Shown here: positions 8,084 through 16,356 of the stretch, piece by piece
Numbering within the stretch: position 1 is the first letter of the stretch
How the letters are laid out: each line of letters begins with the position of its first letter
NCBI GenBank assembly: GCA_965601665.1
Contig: OZ271833.1
Coordinates: 2,728,001-2,792,000, forward strand
Direction: 5' to 3'
Length of the DNA stretch: 64,000 bases
DNA from: JANQNX01 sp965601665
Lineage (GTDB): Bacteria > Pseudomonadota > Gammaproteobacteria > Eutrophobiales > Eutrophobiaceae
Translations under genes and position numbers: made by a program
Notes under the pieces: model-generated
Seen by the model: only the letters and a program-made list of their open reading frames with translations
Told to the model about the DNA's origin: nothing
Database searches by the model: none

Positions 8084-9438
8084 TTTAGTTCTATCCCCAG
8101 CATTTTCAGTTTCCTGTAAAGGTGTGTTCTTTCAACGCCAACTGCAGTGGCAACCTTACTGACACTGCCACCCGCTTTTTCCAACTGGTATTCAAGATAG
8201 GCCTTTTCAAAACTTTCTCTTGCTTCGCGTAAGGGAAGATCAAAGTTAAAATGGTCATTTGGAAAAGCATTCTTACTGGTGTCTATGACTCCAAGGCTCG
8301 ACTCAACCTCATCTACTTCGATTATTTCATCTGTTCCCATGATTAATAGTCGCTGCACCAGGTTCTTTAGTTCTCTGACATTCCCGGGCCAGGCATAGCT
8401 ACGTAAACGATTTTGTGCAGCAACGCTGAAATGGCGATACGGCAAACCCTCTGTTTCTATAAAGAAGTTTACATAAAACTCAAGTATGGCAGGTATATCT
8501 TCATAATGCTCGCGTAATGGCGGGATAGTAAGTGGTAATACGTTAAGCAGGTAGTACAGATCATCACGAAACACACCGTTGGTAACCTGGGTCTCCAGGT
8601 TGTAACGTGTTGCTGCAATTATGCGAATGTCCAGTTCGATCGGTGTCGAGTCACCACTATGGTTATAACGTTTGTTTTCAAGGACGTTATAAAGCTGGGA
8701 TTGAAGGTTGGTTTCCAGTTCTGCAATATCTTTAAGAAATAATGTGCCGCCGAGGGCCTTGTCAAAATAACCTTCTTGCAACTGATTGTTGGTTTGCATA
8801 CCGAACAATTCGATTTCTGCATGTTCCTTGCTGAGAGAGGTCGCACTCACCGTGACAAATGGACCATTGGCGCGATGGCTGATTGAATGCAGGAATCGAG
8901 CGTAGAGTTCCTTGTCAGTGCCCGACTCACCGATCACAAGTACCGGGGTATCATGATTGGCTACTCTTTCTATCTGGCTGCGTATCGCCTTGATGCGGGC
9001 ACTGTCGCCAATCGGTTCCAGCTTGCTAAAGGTTGCGTGCTGTAGTTGCAGATTTTCCTGCTGCAGACTGGTTGTTTCAAGCGCGTGTTTAATAGTAAGG
9101 AGTAACTTGGCTATCGACAGTGGCTTCTCAATGAAGTCGTAGGCACCACAGCGCGTTGCTTCAACGGCTGTTTCTACGTTGCCATGGCCAGACATCATGA
9201 TGATGGCAGAGTCAATATGGTCCTTTTCTTTCCATTCCTTTAGCAGGCTGATTCCGTCTATATCCGGCATCCATATATCAAGTAATATAAGGTCCGGCGT
9301 GCTTTCCTTACAAAAAGTCCTTGCCTCGTTGGCATTTTCTGCAGTCGCAACGGTAAAACCCTCATCTTCCAGGATCTCCTGGACAAGATTACGAATGTCC
9401 GGTTCGTCATCGACGACGAGTATGTTGCGTTTGATCAT
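8080..9438 (-). CDS. ntrX: NtrX-like response regulator with degenerate AAA+ domain
   Basis: A 452-residue regulator with three parts: a receiver domain (acidic pair D10/D11, phospho-acceptor D54, K105), a central NtrC-type AAA+ domain (about 140-370), and a Fis-type helix-turn-helix (about 425-448). The receiver and DNA-binding parts look intact. The AAA+ domain does not: the P-loop is GESGTDK (170-176), with Asp for the last Gly; the Walker B strand is GGTLFLKD (230-237) in place of GGTLFLDE; the GAFTGA sigma-54 loop is replaced by a short unrelated stretch after ELFG (212); and the usual YYRLNV is YYLLNV (296-300). It probably regulates by DNA binding without sigma-54 activation. It overlaps ntrY and trkA by 4 bp each. 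Confidence 0.88.
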   Translation of the reverse strand: MIKRNILVVDDEPDIRNLVQEILEDEGFTVATAENANEARTFCKESTPDLILLDIWMPDIDGISLLKEWKEKDHIDSAIIMMSGHGNVETAVEATRCGAYDFIEKPLSIAKLLLTIKHALETTSLQQENLQLQHATFSKLEPIGDSARIKAIRSQIERVANHDTPVLVIGESGTDKELYARFLHSISHRANGPFVTVSATSLSKEHAEIELFGMQTNNQLQEGYFDKALGGTLFLKDIAELETNLQSQLYNVLENKRYNHSGDSTPIELDIRIIAATRYNLETQVTNGVFRDDLYYLLNVLPLTIPPLREHYEDIPAILEFYVNFFIETEGLPYRHFSVAAQNRLRSYAWPGNVRELKNLVQRLLIMGTDEIIEVDEVESSLGVIDTSKNAFPNDHFNFDLPLREARESFEKAYLEYQLEKAGGSVSKVATAVGVERTHLYRKLKMLGIELK

Positions 9439-11633
9439 GAAATTTTTCTATATGGTTTCAGGCCAGTTTGTTGTTCACTTACTGGCAGTCTGACAACTGC
9501 GGAGGCGCCAGCTTCATCGGTATTGTTTTCCAGCCAGACCTGTCCATGATGTTCATCAATGATTTTCTTCACGATAGATAAACCTAGACCCGTACCTTTC
9601 TGTTTGGAAGTGATATACGGATCAAAGAGGTTATTAGCAACAGAGGGCTCTATGCCAGGACCATTGTCCTTGATCCGAATTTCAACAACTTCATCATTGT
9701 TCACCGTGATGGGGTCAACGCTTATTGTCAGTTCATTATTATTACCTGCCATATTCGCATCAACGGCATTCCGAATCAGGTTATTGAACACCTGACGTAG
9801 TTTTTTTTCGTCGCCGTGGATCAACGGCAGCCCGGATGCAAAATTTGTTTCAATATGATTATTGACATAGAGGTTGCTGTAAAGATCGACGACTTCTCCA
9901 ATCAGTGTCGTAATATCCAGGTTATCAGGAGTGTATTCGGGTGCCCTGGCATAATCGGAAAAGTTGTTGACCATTTCTTTCATGGTTTCAACCTGCTGGA
10001 TAATTGTGTTTGTCATTCTGTCAATGGTGTCAGCCTCGGCGACACCCATGGCGGGCATATATTTATGTCTTAGCCTTTCAGCGGCAAGTTGTATGGGCGT
10101 TAAAGGATTTTTGATTTCATGTGTTAATCGCCTTGCCATTTCACTGTAGGCGGCATCCCTTTGCCCTTTCACTAATGCTGTGATCTCGTCGAATACAATT
10201 ACGTGTCCTGCAATTACAGCGTCACGCCCGGTTAGTGTTGCACCACTAATAATTATAATCTGATCTCCGGTTTTATCGTGAACTGTAATCTGTTCGCGCC
10301 AGTCGTCTATATGTTCTTCTATATTGGTTGAAATACATTCCAGGAATGGCTTCAGCTTTGGATAAGTCTCAATCAATGTGTCAATACTGGCATTAAGCAG
10401 GTCGCTGTCATCCAGCTGCAAGATCAATGCAGCACTGTCGTTAATCTTTTCAACCTGGCGCGACTCGTTGATCACGAGCACGCCTGAAGATAGCCGAGAC
10501 AGAACTTTTTCCAGATAGCTACGCTGCGCTTCGGCCTCCAATTGACTCTGTTTGGCATTATTTCTGGCTTGTTCAATCTTGTCAGTCATGTCATTAAATG
10601 AAGAAACAAGATAACCCAGTTCATCATTGCCAGGCACTGGTAATCGAGTGCTGAAATTACCATCAGCAACAGCCCGCGTGCCTTCCGCCAGGTTTTTAAT
10701 GGGAGCGGACAAGTGGCTGGCGTAATAAAATGCTGCCCAGACTGCGCTGAATATGCTGAATAACAGCACCAGGGTCAGAACGATAATAAAACTGATCTTA
10801 AGCTGTTCCCTCAGATAGGAGAGTTCCTTATATTTGATGTAGGAGGCCTGCACACTTTCAGTCAACTGGTTAACACGTTCTGATATCGGAAACAGTGCCT
10901 GCAGAAGTCGGGGCTGATTTTCGATACCGGAAGAGGGCACAGTGGTGACAATTCTGATTAGCAAATCGGAGTCCTTGATTACATCCAGGCCAATATAGTT
11001 GTTGCCCTGTTGTAATTGCAGGATGATGTTATCACCCGGTAAATCAGGCACCAGATCACTGGTACTGCTGGAACTAGAGGCAATAATCGCACCGCGTGTA
11101 TCAAGCAATGTTAGCTCATTGGCACCCATCTCTTCGCGATAACGGTCAATCTCAAACGGCAACACAGCATCAGTAAAAGTGCTTATATCCAATGACGTTT
11201 GCTCAGTGGTCTTCAGTAAATCACGCATGCGTATATCCAGTGCCAGCCGACTGAGTTGCAGCGAATCATCGAGTGCCTGCTCTACGCGCAGGTCAAACCA
11301 GCTGTCTACACCACGATGCAGGAAATCCAGTGAGAAGTAATAAACGACAAGAACCGGCGTAACCGAAAGAAAGGCAAAGAACACGACCATGCGGGTGGTC
11401 ATTCTGGAACCAATAACCTTATTCCTTTTCTGTCGTAACAGACGACGAAAATTGATTGCGATCAGAACAATCAGCAATAACAAGCCGGTAGCATTAAACC
11501 CGAATAGCAGGGAATAATACTTATCGAACAGTTCCGAGTTTTGCAGGGACTGGCTTAGTAGAACAAGTGCAACAAGCATAAAGATAAACAGGCCGCTGCC
11601 AACCACGGTAATAATTTTTACACCGCGTTTCAT
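9435..11633 (-). CDS. ntrY: NtrY-like membrane sensor histidine kinase
   Basis: A kinase of about 732 residues. Order of parts: two N-terminal transmembrane helices, a third near residue 85, a periplasmic region, a further helix near residue 290, HAMP (LSAPIKNLAEGTRAVADGNF), PAS, HisKA with the phospho-acceptor His in RLTHEIKNPLTP (about H505), and HATPase with N box NLIRNAVDAN, DNGPG and GTGLGLSI. The N-terminal topology is that of NtrY. I chose the ATG at 11633, which forms an ATGA overlap with the preceding gene; an in-frame ATG at 11648 would add five residues. Its partner is the adjacent ntrX. Confidence 0.9.
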   Translation of the reverse strand: MKRGVKIITVVGSGLFIFMLVALVLLSQSLQNSELFDKYYSLLFGFNATGLLLLIVLIAINFRRLLRQKRNKVIGSRMTTRMVVFFAFLSVTPVLVVYYFSLDFLHRGVDSWFDLRVEQALDDSLQLSRLALDIRMRDLLKTTEQTSLDISTFTDAVLPFEIDRYREEMGANELTLLDTRGAIIASSSSSTSDLVPDLPGDNIILQLQQGNNYIGLDVIKDSDLLIRIVTTVPSSGIENQPRLLQALFPISERVNQLTESVQASYIKYKELSYLREQLKISFIIVLTLVLLFSIFSAVWAAFYYASHLSAPIKNLAEGTRAVADGNFSTRLPVPGNDELGYLVSSFNDMTDKIEQARNNAKQSQLEAEAQRSYLEKVLSRLSSGVLVINESRQVEKINDSAALILQLDDSDLLNASIDTLIETYPKLKPFLECISTNIEEHIDDWREQITVHDKTGDQIIIISGATLTGRDAVIAGHVIVFDEITALVKGQRDAAYSEMARRLTHEIKNPLTPIQLAAERLRHKYMPAMGVAEADTIDRMTNTIIQQVETMKEMVNNFSDYARAPEYTPDNLDITTLIGEVVDLYSNLYVNNHIETNFASGLPLIHGDEKKLRQVFNNLIRNAVDANMAGNNNELTISVDPITVNNDEVVEIRIKDNGPGIEPSVANNLFDPYITSKQKGTGLGLSIVKKIIDEHHGQVWLENNTDEAGASAVVRLPVSEQQTGLKPYRKIS

Positions 11634-12181
11634 TCCTGTATCACCCATTCATGCCATTCGCTACCAATGTTCCAGCTGTCAGAAAAATACACCTGTGGTC
11701 GCATCGGAGTTGGCAGGCTATCCAGGTCCAGATACATTCTTGTTCGTCCCTTGTAGCGATGTTTGTCGGAAAGCATTTGCTTTTGCACAAGTTTAACGCC
11801 TGAGAACTCGCCAATCTGCGTTAGCGCTGCAGTTAAACTGTCAAAAGATGCTCGTAGTCCTGTTTTCAAATTTACAGTCAGGTAGTCTTCTGTCAGAGGT
11901 TGGTGTGAAAGTTGGTACATGTAATGCACCGACTGCACAGTTTTATCCGGATACCAGTCCCTCGTCATCCTCACTTCAAAATCAGCGTTAATTTGCAGCG
12001 GAATGCCGTGCTTCAATGCATCCAGTATTTCTTCGTTTAATTCCACTGAAAAACTGGCATCAAGAAAATGCTGGTCCAGCTGCTCATAACTTTCAAAAGA
12101 ACTGAGTTTGATCGCAGCGGCAAGGCATTCTGCTGAAACAAACAACATACATAACAGGTATATGATCGAAAATTGCTTCAT
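11630..12181 (-). CDS. DUF4390 family exported protein
   Basis: A 183-residue protein with an N-terminal signal peptide (MKQFSIIYLLCMLFVSAECLAA) and a beta-rich domain matching the DUF4390 pattern: FSVELNEEILDALKHGIPL, then YQLSHQPL and a closing RPQVYFSDSW...W-W segment. The family typically lies between rsmB and ntrY, as here. It is probably periplasmic, perhaps linked to the NtrY sensor, but no activity is known. It is 3 bp downstream of rsmB and overlaps ntrY. Confidence 0.82.
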   Translation of the reverse strand: MKQFSIIYLLCMLFVSAECLAAAIKLSSFESYEQLDQHFLDASFSVELNEEILDALKHGIPLQINADFEVRMTRDWYPDKTVQSVHYMYQLSHQPLTEDYLTVNLKTGLRASFDSLTAALTQIGEFSGVKLVQKQMLSDKHRYKGRTRMYLDLDSLPTPMRPQVYFSDSWNIGSEWHEWVIQE

Positions 12182-12184
12182 ATT

Positions 12185-13489
12185 CTAGCTGGGCTTTTTC
12201 ATTATGGCCGCATAAAAGAAACCATCCATATCGTCAGCGCCTGTTAAAATCTGGGCGCCATACCCGGTATCAATGCTGCATGGTACCGCAATCGGCGCCT
12301 GCTGGCTGGACGACCGCCTGTCAATAAACTCCCGTATTGTATCGCTATTTTCCTGCTTCAACACTGAGCAAGTTGCATAAAGCAATAACCCGCCTGGTTT
12401 AAGAACTGTCCATGCGCACTCAAGCAGTTGTTTTTGAATTTTATTGATTTCATTAACCTGCTGTTCGGTTCTTAGCAGTTTGATGTCGCTAAGCCGGCGG
12501 ATCACGCCGGTTGCTGAGCAGGGCGCATCGAGTAGGATACGGTCGAAGGCCTCTCCGTTCCACCAATTATCTATTTCAAGCAGATCCGATACTTCGATAG
12601 TAGCTGATAGTTTTAAACGTTCGAGGTTTTCACGGATTTGCCTCGTACGGACGGGGTCCTTTTCAACGAGGGTGACTGCATCCAGTCCTGCTTCCCGTTC
12701 CAGCAAGGCTGCGCTTTTGCCGCCGGGTGCAGCACAGGCGTCCAGTACTTTTTGTCCGGGATGGAGCTGTAACAGCTCGCTGGCAAGCTGCGCCGCCATG
12801 TCCTGCACTGATACAAGGCCATCATAAAAGCCGGGTAACTCTTCAACCGGACAGGGGGTCGCAAGCCGAATGCCGAATTCAGTATGCTTGCATGTTTCTG
12901 CTTCAATGCCCGCCTGTTTAAGTCGTTGTATATAGTCAGTCCGTTTAACAATGCGGCTATTGCAACGCAGGTACATTGGCGGTCTTTGATTATTGGCATC
13001 AAGAATAGCAGGATAGTGTTGTGGCCAGTCTTTTCGTAATCGATTAAACAGCCATTCAGGGTGTGACGAAGCAAGATGGCTTGTCTGCGCCAGTTTTGCC
13101 AGTAACGACTCTGATTCGCGCTGGTAACGTCTCAACACCGCATTAACCATACCCTTGGCAGATTCTTTTTTAAGTGCCTTGCATGCAGCCACTGTTTCAG
13201 ATACCACGGCATAATCTGGCGTTTGCATAAACCTTAACTGGTAGATAGCAGTGATTAACAGGTATTTAAGTATGCTGTCTTTCTTTTTAACCGGCCGGGC
13301 AAGCAACTGATCCAGCAGGTATTCCATTTGCAAGTACCATCTCAGCGTGCCGTAACATACTTCCTGTATCCAGGCCTTGTCCTTCCCGGCGCTGATAAAA
13401 CCACTGTCTTCGCTTAATGCAAGTTTGAGCTGTTGCTTATCTTCTACAACTTTTTTGACGATACGACTGGCGGCTACTCTTGCTGACAC
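12185..13489 (-). CDS. rsmB: 16S rRNA (cytosine(967)-C5)-methyltransferase RsmB
   Basis: A 434-residue enzyme methylating C967 of 16S rRNA. The N-terminal part (about 1-140) is the NusB-like helical RNA-binding domain. The C-terminal Fmu/NOL1-NOP2 domain has the SAM motif VLDACAAPGGKSAALLE, motif IV DAPCSATGVIRR (Cys for product release) and motif VI YATCSVL carrying the catalytic Cys. Length agrees with E. coli RsmB (429). It follows fmt by 9 bp in the def-fmt-rsmB order common in bacteria. Confidence 0.95.
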   Translation of the reverse strand: MSARVAASRIVKKVVEDKQQLKLALSEDSGFISAGKDKAWIQEVCYGTLRWYLQMEYLLDQLLARPVKKKDSILKYLLITAIYQLRFMQTPDYAVVSETVAACKALKKESAKGMVNAVLRRYQRESESLLAKLAQTSHLASSHPEWLFNRLRKDWPQHYPAILDANNQRPPMYLRCNSRIVKRTDYIQRLKQAGIEAETCKHTEFGIRLATPCPVEELPGFYDGLVSVQDMAAQLASELLQLHPGQKVLDACAAPGGKSAALLEREAGLDAVTLVEKDPVRTRQIRENLERLKLSATIEVSDLLEIDNWWNGEAFDRILLDAPCSATGVIRRLSDIKLLRTEQQVNEINKIQKQLLECAWTVLKPGGLLLYATCSVLKQENSDTIREFIDRRSSSQQAPIAVPCSIDTGYGAQILTGADDMDGFFYAAIMKKPS

Positions 13490-13498
13490 GGTGCCTTG

Positions 13499-14428
13499 TT
13501 ACCGGCCGCTATTAAATGCTGGATGTCCGTTGAGAAAATCACGGGCAGACATCTTTTTCCTGCCGGGCAATTGCAACTGCTCGATGGCAATAACCCCATC
13601 CCCGGTTACGACATCAATAGTGTCTTCTGTATCTGTCAATACGCTGCCAGGTTCACCGGGTAAGTGTGGTTCTACCGTTGCTCGCCAGATTCGCATCGGG
13701 ATGCCTCGCAATTCGGTATGGGCGATGGGAAAAGGGTTAAAGGCGCGTATTTTTCGATCAATCACGACAGCAGACTGATGCCAGTTTATGGCGGCTTCAG
13801 CCTTGCTGATTTTTTTCGCATATGTGGCATACGTATCATCCTGTTTGACAGGCGCAACGTTGTTTAATGCCAGCTGCTGCAGGAGTAGATGAATTTTATC
13901 GATGCTGATCTCAACGAGACGGTCATGCAAGGTCTCAGCCGTATCATCTGCATGGATGACACAGCTTTGCTGAAGTAACATTGGCCCGGTATCAAGACCT
14001 TCTTCCATTTGCATGATTGTTATTCCGCTTTCTTTATCTCCTGCCTCGATTGCTCTCTGAATCGGTGCTGCGCCACGCCAGCGCGGAAGTAATGACGTAT
14101 GTATATTTATACAGCCGAGTCTTGGTGCCGACAGGACATCAGCTCTTAACAGCAAGCCATAGGCAACAACCAGCATCAGGTCTATATCGTCAAATAGTGC
14201 GGGTGAAATTTCCTGTGCGTTGGCAGGTTGTTGGATCTTGAGGTTATGCTCAAGTGCGCATATCTTTACTTCGCTGGGTTTCAGCTGTCGGCCACGGCCT
14301 GCAGGTCTGTCAGGCTGAGTCAGAACAAGCACAACCTGGTGCTCGTTTTTTTTCAGTATCGATTCCAGTACCCGGCGCGAAATTTCCGGTGTGCCGGCGA
14401 AAGCCAGGCGTAATCCTGTGTTTGTCAC
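13499..14428 (-). CDS. fmt: Methionyl-tRNA formyltransferase
   Basis: A 309-residue enzyme that transfers formyl from 10-formyl-THF to Met-tRNAfMet. The N-terminal Rossmann domain starts RLAFAGTPEISRRVLESILK; the catalytic region reads GCINIHTSLLPRWRGAAPIQ (Asn-His with the downstream GLDTGPML), and the last third is the OB-fold tRNA-binding domain. The ATG overlaps the def stop codon (ATGA). Formylation and deformylation are thus encoded in one transcript. Confidence 0.96.
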   Translation of the reverse strand: MTNTGLRLAFAGTPEISRRVLESILKKNEHQVVLVLTQPDRPAGRGRQLKPSEVKICALEHNLKIQQPANAQEISPALFDDIDLMLVVAYGLLLRADVLSAPRLGCINIHTSLLPRWRGAAPIQRAIEAGDKESGITIMQMEEGLDTGPMLLQQSCVIHADDTAETLHDRLVEISIDKIHLLLQQLALNNVAPVKQDDTYATYAKKISKAEAAINWHQSAVVIDRKIRAFNPFPIAHTELRGIPMRIWRATVEPHLPGEPGSVLTDTEDTIDVVTGDGVIAIEQLQLPGRKKMSARDFLNGHPAFNSGR

Positions 14429-14934
14429 AGGACGTTTTGCAGTTTTTCCTGCTTGGCCAGCTTTTTCTTCAGTCGCTGTCGTTTCAGCGGCGACAGGTAA
14501 TCAATGAATAATTTGCCATCGAGATGGTCAATTTCATGCTGTACGCAAACGGCGAGTAAGCCACCGGTTTCACATTCTATCGTTTCGCCTCCAAGCGTCT
14601 GGTAGCGGTATTTAATATGCTCGGCTCGCTCGACGATTTCAAAATAGTCAGGCACGGACAGGCATCCCTCGCGCATGCTTTCCACGCCGTCTTTTTCCAG
14701 CACTTCCGGGTTGATCAGGAACAAGGGTTCGTCCCTGGATTCAGACAAATCAATCACGACGATCCTTTTCTGGATATTTACCTGGGTTGCGGCCAGACCT
14801 ATGCCGCCTTCGGCGTACATCGTTTCCAGCATATTGTGAGCGATTTCCTTGATTTCCCCGTTGATGTCTGAGACTGGTAAAGCCTTGTTTCTCAGACGTT
14901 CGTCAGGAAAATGAAGTACCTCGAGTTTGGCCAT
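14425..14934 (-). CDS. def: Peptide deformylase
   Basis: A 169-residue metalloenzyme that removes the formyl group from nascent protein N-termini. The three family motifs are complete: GGIGLAATQ (43-51), EGCLSVP with metal ligand C91, and QHEIDHLDG with ligands H133 and H137 and the catalytic Glu. Length matches E. coli Def (169). It is the first gene of the minus-strand run and faces the LysM gene across a 151-bp divergent region containing palindromes. Confidence 0.97.
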   Translation of the reverse strand: MAKLEVLHFPDERLRNKALPVSDINGEIKEIAHNMLETMYAEGGIGLAATQVNIQKRIVVIDLSESRDEPLFLINPEVLEKDGVESMREGCLSVPDYFEIVERAEHIKYRYQTLGGETIECETGGLLAVCVQHEIDHLDGKLFIDYLSPLKRQRLKKKLAKQEKLQNVL

Positions 14935-14954
14935 GCGAACAGCTCTCCGAAAAC

Positions 14955-14975
14955 AGTATTAATACTAATTAGTAT
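14955..14975. promoter_or_regulatory. Overlapping palindromes in the def/LysM divergent region
   Basis: Three alternating arms AGTAT / ATACT / AGTAT form two overlapping perfect palindromes: a 12-bp one (14955-14966) and a 14-bp one (14962-14975). They lie 20-40 bp upstream of def and next to an AT-rich stretch (TATATAAAAA). The arrangement resembles a double operator. No known regulator is implied; AT-rich palindromes also arise by chance. Confidence 0.35.
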
Positions 14976-15022
14976 ATATAAAAATCAATAAGTTGCAGCA
15001 ATACAACAAGAAGATGGTTTAC

Positions 15023-15051
15023 TTGCTAACATTTTGCTAGACTTTTTGCTA
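15023..15051 (+). repeat. Three phased TTGCTA direct repeats upstream of the LysM gene
   Basis: TTGCTA occurs at 15023, 15034 and 15046, spaced by 11 and 12 bp (about one helical turn), each copy followed by A or G and then a C within a few bases. The array ends 34 bp before the LysM start codon, just upstream of a TACATT that could serve as a -10 element (15055-15060). This is compatible with a protein binding along one face of the DNA, or with a -35 region plus activator sites. Confidence 0.4.
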
Positions 15052-15085
15052 ATCTACATTAAGGAAATCATGTAAGGTAGCAGGC

Positions 15086-16303
15086 ATGTTGAATAAAATT
15101 CTGATTTCAGTCTTTTTTTCCGTCTTCGCACTGGGGGTCAGTGCAGATGTAATCAAGATAAATCCGGATCATCCCGATAAATATGTCGTCGTCAAGGGGG
15201 ATACTCTCTGGGATATTTCAGCCCGTTTTCTTGAGCAGCCGTGGCGCTGGCCAGAGATCTGGAAGGTCAATCCCCAAATCGAGAACCCACACCTTATATA
15301 CCCGGGTGATATGGTCTACCTTACTTATAATGATGGTATGCCGGTATTGAACGTTGACCGTGGTGGTATTGCGGCAACGGAAAGTCGCACCGTGAAGCTA
15401 TCTCCCGAGGTGCGTTCCACCCCTCATGCGGAAGCCATACACAGTATTCCGGTTGATGCAATTCAGCAGTTCCTGACACGCCCTCTGGTACTTGATGACA
15501 ATGACCTTGAATATTGGCCATATGTTGTATCGAGTTACGATCAACATCTGATCGCTGCTACCGGTAATACGATTTACGTGCGAGGTATCAGCAAAGATGA
15601 TCAAGAACGTGCCTACTCTATATACAGGAAAGGTGAGGCGTATCTTGATCCTGCAGATAGCGATCAGAAAACCGTACTTGGCTACGAGGCCATTTACGTC
15701 GGCGATGCCGTGCTTGAGCAAACAGGTGACCCTGCTTCCTTACTGGTTACCGGTGTTGATCGTGAAATTCTGATTGGCGACAGGCTGGTGCCGCAGTCGA
15801 ATGAAGATATCAGTGCCGAATTTATTCCCAGAACGAGTTCCCTGGCTGTTGACGGGAAAATTCTGTCAGTTGTTGATGGTGTCTCACAGATTGGCCAGTT
15901 TCAGATTATCGTTCTCAGTATGGGCGATGAGCAAGGCTTAGAACCAGGTAATGTCGTAGGTATTTATCAAAGTGGCAAGATAGTCAGGGATATAGTCGGC
16001 CCAAACCTGACAATAAGTGATAAAGAAAAATTGGCTGATGCTGATGCATACGAAGCGACAAACCCAAGCGATATCCAGCGTACGCTGAAAAAAATTACTG
16101 AATTTCCGGGCGCCATTGCTGAAAAATTCGATAACGCATTTCCACATTTTGCTAACAAGCAAAGTAAATCAGAGGATGTAGAACTGCCTGAAGAATATGT
16201 TGGTGTTGCCATGATTTTCCGAACTTATAGTAAAGTCAGTTATGCACTTGTTATGGAGACACAAGGCGCAGTTCACGTAATGGATACTGTTAAAAGTATG
16301 TAG
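15086..16303 (+). CDS. LysM-domain cell-envelope protein
   Basis: A 405-residue protein with a signal peptide (about residues 1-20, ending ALGVSA) and one N-terminal LysM domain (about 32-80: YVVVKGDTLWDISARFL ... NPQIENPHLIYPGDMVYL), which binds peptidoglycan glycan. The remaining region of about 320 residues has no motif I recognise; it is acidic to neutral and beta-rich in appearance. A LysM gene at this position, just upstream of dprA and opposite def, is common in gammaproteobacteria. Its function there is uncharacterised. The supposed location is periplasmic. Confidence 0.85.
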   Translation: MLNKILISVFFSVFALGVSADVIKINPDHPDKYVVVKGDTLWDISARFLEQPWRWPEIWKVNPQIENPHLIYPGDMVYLTYNDGMPVLNVDRGGIAATESRTVKLSPEVRSTPHAEAIHSIPVDAIQQFLTRPLVLDDNDLEYWPYVVSSYDQHLIAATGNTIYVRGISKDDQERAYSIYRKGEAYLDPADSDQKTVLGYEAIYVGDAVLEQTGDPASLLVTGVDREILIGDRLVPQSNEDISAEFIPRTSSLAVDGKILSVVDGVSQIGQFQIIVLSMGDEQGLEPGNVVGIYQSGKIVRDIVGPNLTISDKEKLADADAYEATNPSDIQRTLKKITEFPGAIAEKFDNAFPHFANKQSKSEDVELPEEYVGVAMIFRTYSKVSYALVMETQGAVHVMDTVKSM

Positions 16304-16356
16304 ACTATTATATGTCGCAGGATGCGGCGTAACTGCACAGGAAGTGAGGTAATGAT

